Shown piece by piece: positions 13,969-14,516 of a DNA stretch of 14,516 nt. Each line of letters starts with the position of its first letter. Position 1 is the first letter of the stretch. The notes below the pieces were generated by a model. That model had not been told where the DNA came from and searched no databases. It saw nothing but the letters and a program-made list of their open reading frames with translations. The position numbers were made by a program, and so were the translations under genes. The stretch is from Alphaproteobacteria bacterium UBA6038 (lineage in GTDB: Bacteria; Pseudomonadota; Alphaproteobacteria; Micropepsales; Micropepsaceae): positions 1 to 14,516 of the forward strand of contig DIZC01000054.1 of assembly GCA_002429315.1 (NCBI GenBank), written 5' to 3'.

Positions 13969-14516
13969 ATGAGTACGCATTCCGAACCGACACCGATCAA
14001 GCCGGCGGCCCCCGGTTCCCGCAACCGCAAGGGCAACGGCGCCGGCGCTACGGGCGCCGAGCAGGTGGACCTGCAGGAGCTGCTAGGCGCGCTACAGGCG
14101 ATGAAGGTCGGCGACTTCTCCGTCCGCATGCGCAGCGATCAGGTGGGTATCGCCGGCAAGATTGCCGACGCATTCAACGACATCGTCGCAACCAACCAGC
14201 GTATGGCGGAACAGCTGGAGAAGGTGGGCGAGCAAGTCGGCAAGCAGGGCAAGACCCGCCAGCGGGTGAAGTTCGGGCAATCCATCGGCGCCTGGGCCGA
14301 AATGGAGTCTTCGGTCAACACGCTCATCGACGACCTGTTGTGGCCGACGGCGGAGGTGACGCGCGCCATCGCCGCCGTGGCGCAAGGCGACTTGTTGCAA
14401 ACCGTACATCTCGACGTGGAAGGCCGCCCGCTGAAGGGCGAATTCCTGCGCTCCGCCAATATCGTGAACACCATGATCAAGCAGCTGTCGGTGTTCACCT
14501 CGGAAGTGACGCGCGT
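13969..14516 (+). CDS. N-terminus of a cytoplasmic tandem-HAMP protein, probably a hybrid sensor histidine kinase (3' truncated)
   Basis: 182 codons are visible and the frame runs off the window. A flexible Pro/Gly/Arg-rich opening (1-30) is followed by HAMP-like signalling coiled coils with no membrane segment, so the protein is soluble. The first unit covers about 33-85 (LLGALQAMKVGDFSVRM, then FNDIVATNQRMAEQL), followed by the linker VGKQGKTRQRVKFGQ. The second starts near 116 with NTLIDDLLWPTAEVTRAI, showing the HAMP Pro and Glu, then VAQGDLLQTV, and GRPLKGEFLRSANIVN. This repeat pattern matches very large soluble hybrid kinases with many HAMP units followed by GAF, kinase and receiver domains, related in plan to fungal group III osmosensor kinases. 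The kinase part is outside the window, so that label is inference. Confidence 0.82.
   Translation, partial: MSTHSEPTPIKPAAPGSRNRKGNGAGATGAEQVDLQELLGALQAMKVGDFSVRMRSDQVGIAGKIADAFNDIVATNQRMAEQLEKVGEQVGKQGKTRQRVKFGQSIGAWAEMESSVNTLIDDLLWPTAEVTRAIAAVAQGDLLQTVHLDVEGRPLKGEFLRSANIVNTMIKQLSVFTSEVTR

Overview
The window is GC-rich, densely coded DNA from a Gram-negative bacterium. The genes fit an alphaproteobacterium (an inference from gene families and composition, not proven): a transsulfuration-family enzyme of a type common there, a small conserved protein I recall from Rhizobiales-like genomes, a 4-hydroxyacetophenone-monooxygenase-like Baeyer-Villiger enzyme, and a soluble poly-HAMP kinase. It holds thirteen protein genes, two of them partial. 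I see no RNA genes, insertion sequences, CRISPR arrays or phage genes. Bases 1-19 are not genomic: they are the Tn5/Nextera mosaic-end adapter left at a contig edge.

Layout. (1) 20-271, plus strand: the 3' end of a gene ending in a UspA-like domain, probably of a cation:proton antiporter. (2) 254-4415, minus strand: a tight four-gene operon read leftward. It encodes a type III polyketide synthase, an isoprenylcysteine-methyltransferase-like (BpsB/YpbQ-type) membrane methyltransferase, an AlkB-like membrane di-iron oxygenase and a DHA2-family MFS exporter. ATGA and GTGA overlaps suggest translational coupling. It looks like a compact pathway for making, O-methylating, oxidising and exporting an alkylpyrone or alkylresorcinol-type lipid, and is the most interesting item here. 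(3) 4536-8052, plus strand, divergent from the operon: a PLP-dependent Cys/Met-metabolism enzyme, a small protein with a very basic tail, and a 640-residue flavin Baeyer-Villiger monooxygenase.

(4) 8194-10407, plus strand: a secreted prolyl oligopeptidase with a complete catalytic set. (5) 10446 to about 13035, minus strand: a secreted alpha/beta hydrolase of the MetX-like fold, then a Sad/YneI-type succinate-semialdehyde dehydrogenase. (6) 13076-13711, plus strand: a short polysaccharide export (OPX) protein with no copolymerase or glycosyltransferase gene beside it. (7) 13969-14516, plus strand: the N-terminus of a cytoplasmic protein with tandem HAMP domains, probably a large hybrid histidine kinase, cut by the window end.

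Apart from the polyketide operon, the gene groups have no obvious shared job. No stretch longer than 300 bases lacks a gene. I found no convincing sigma-70 promoter or rho-independent terminator by eye.
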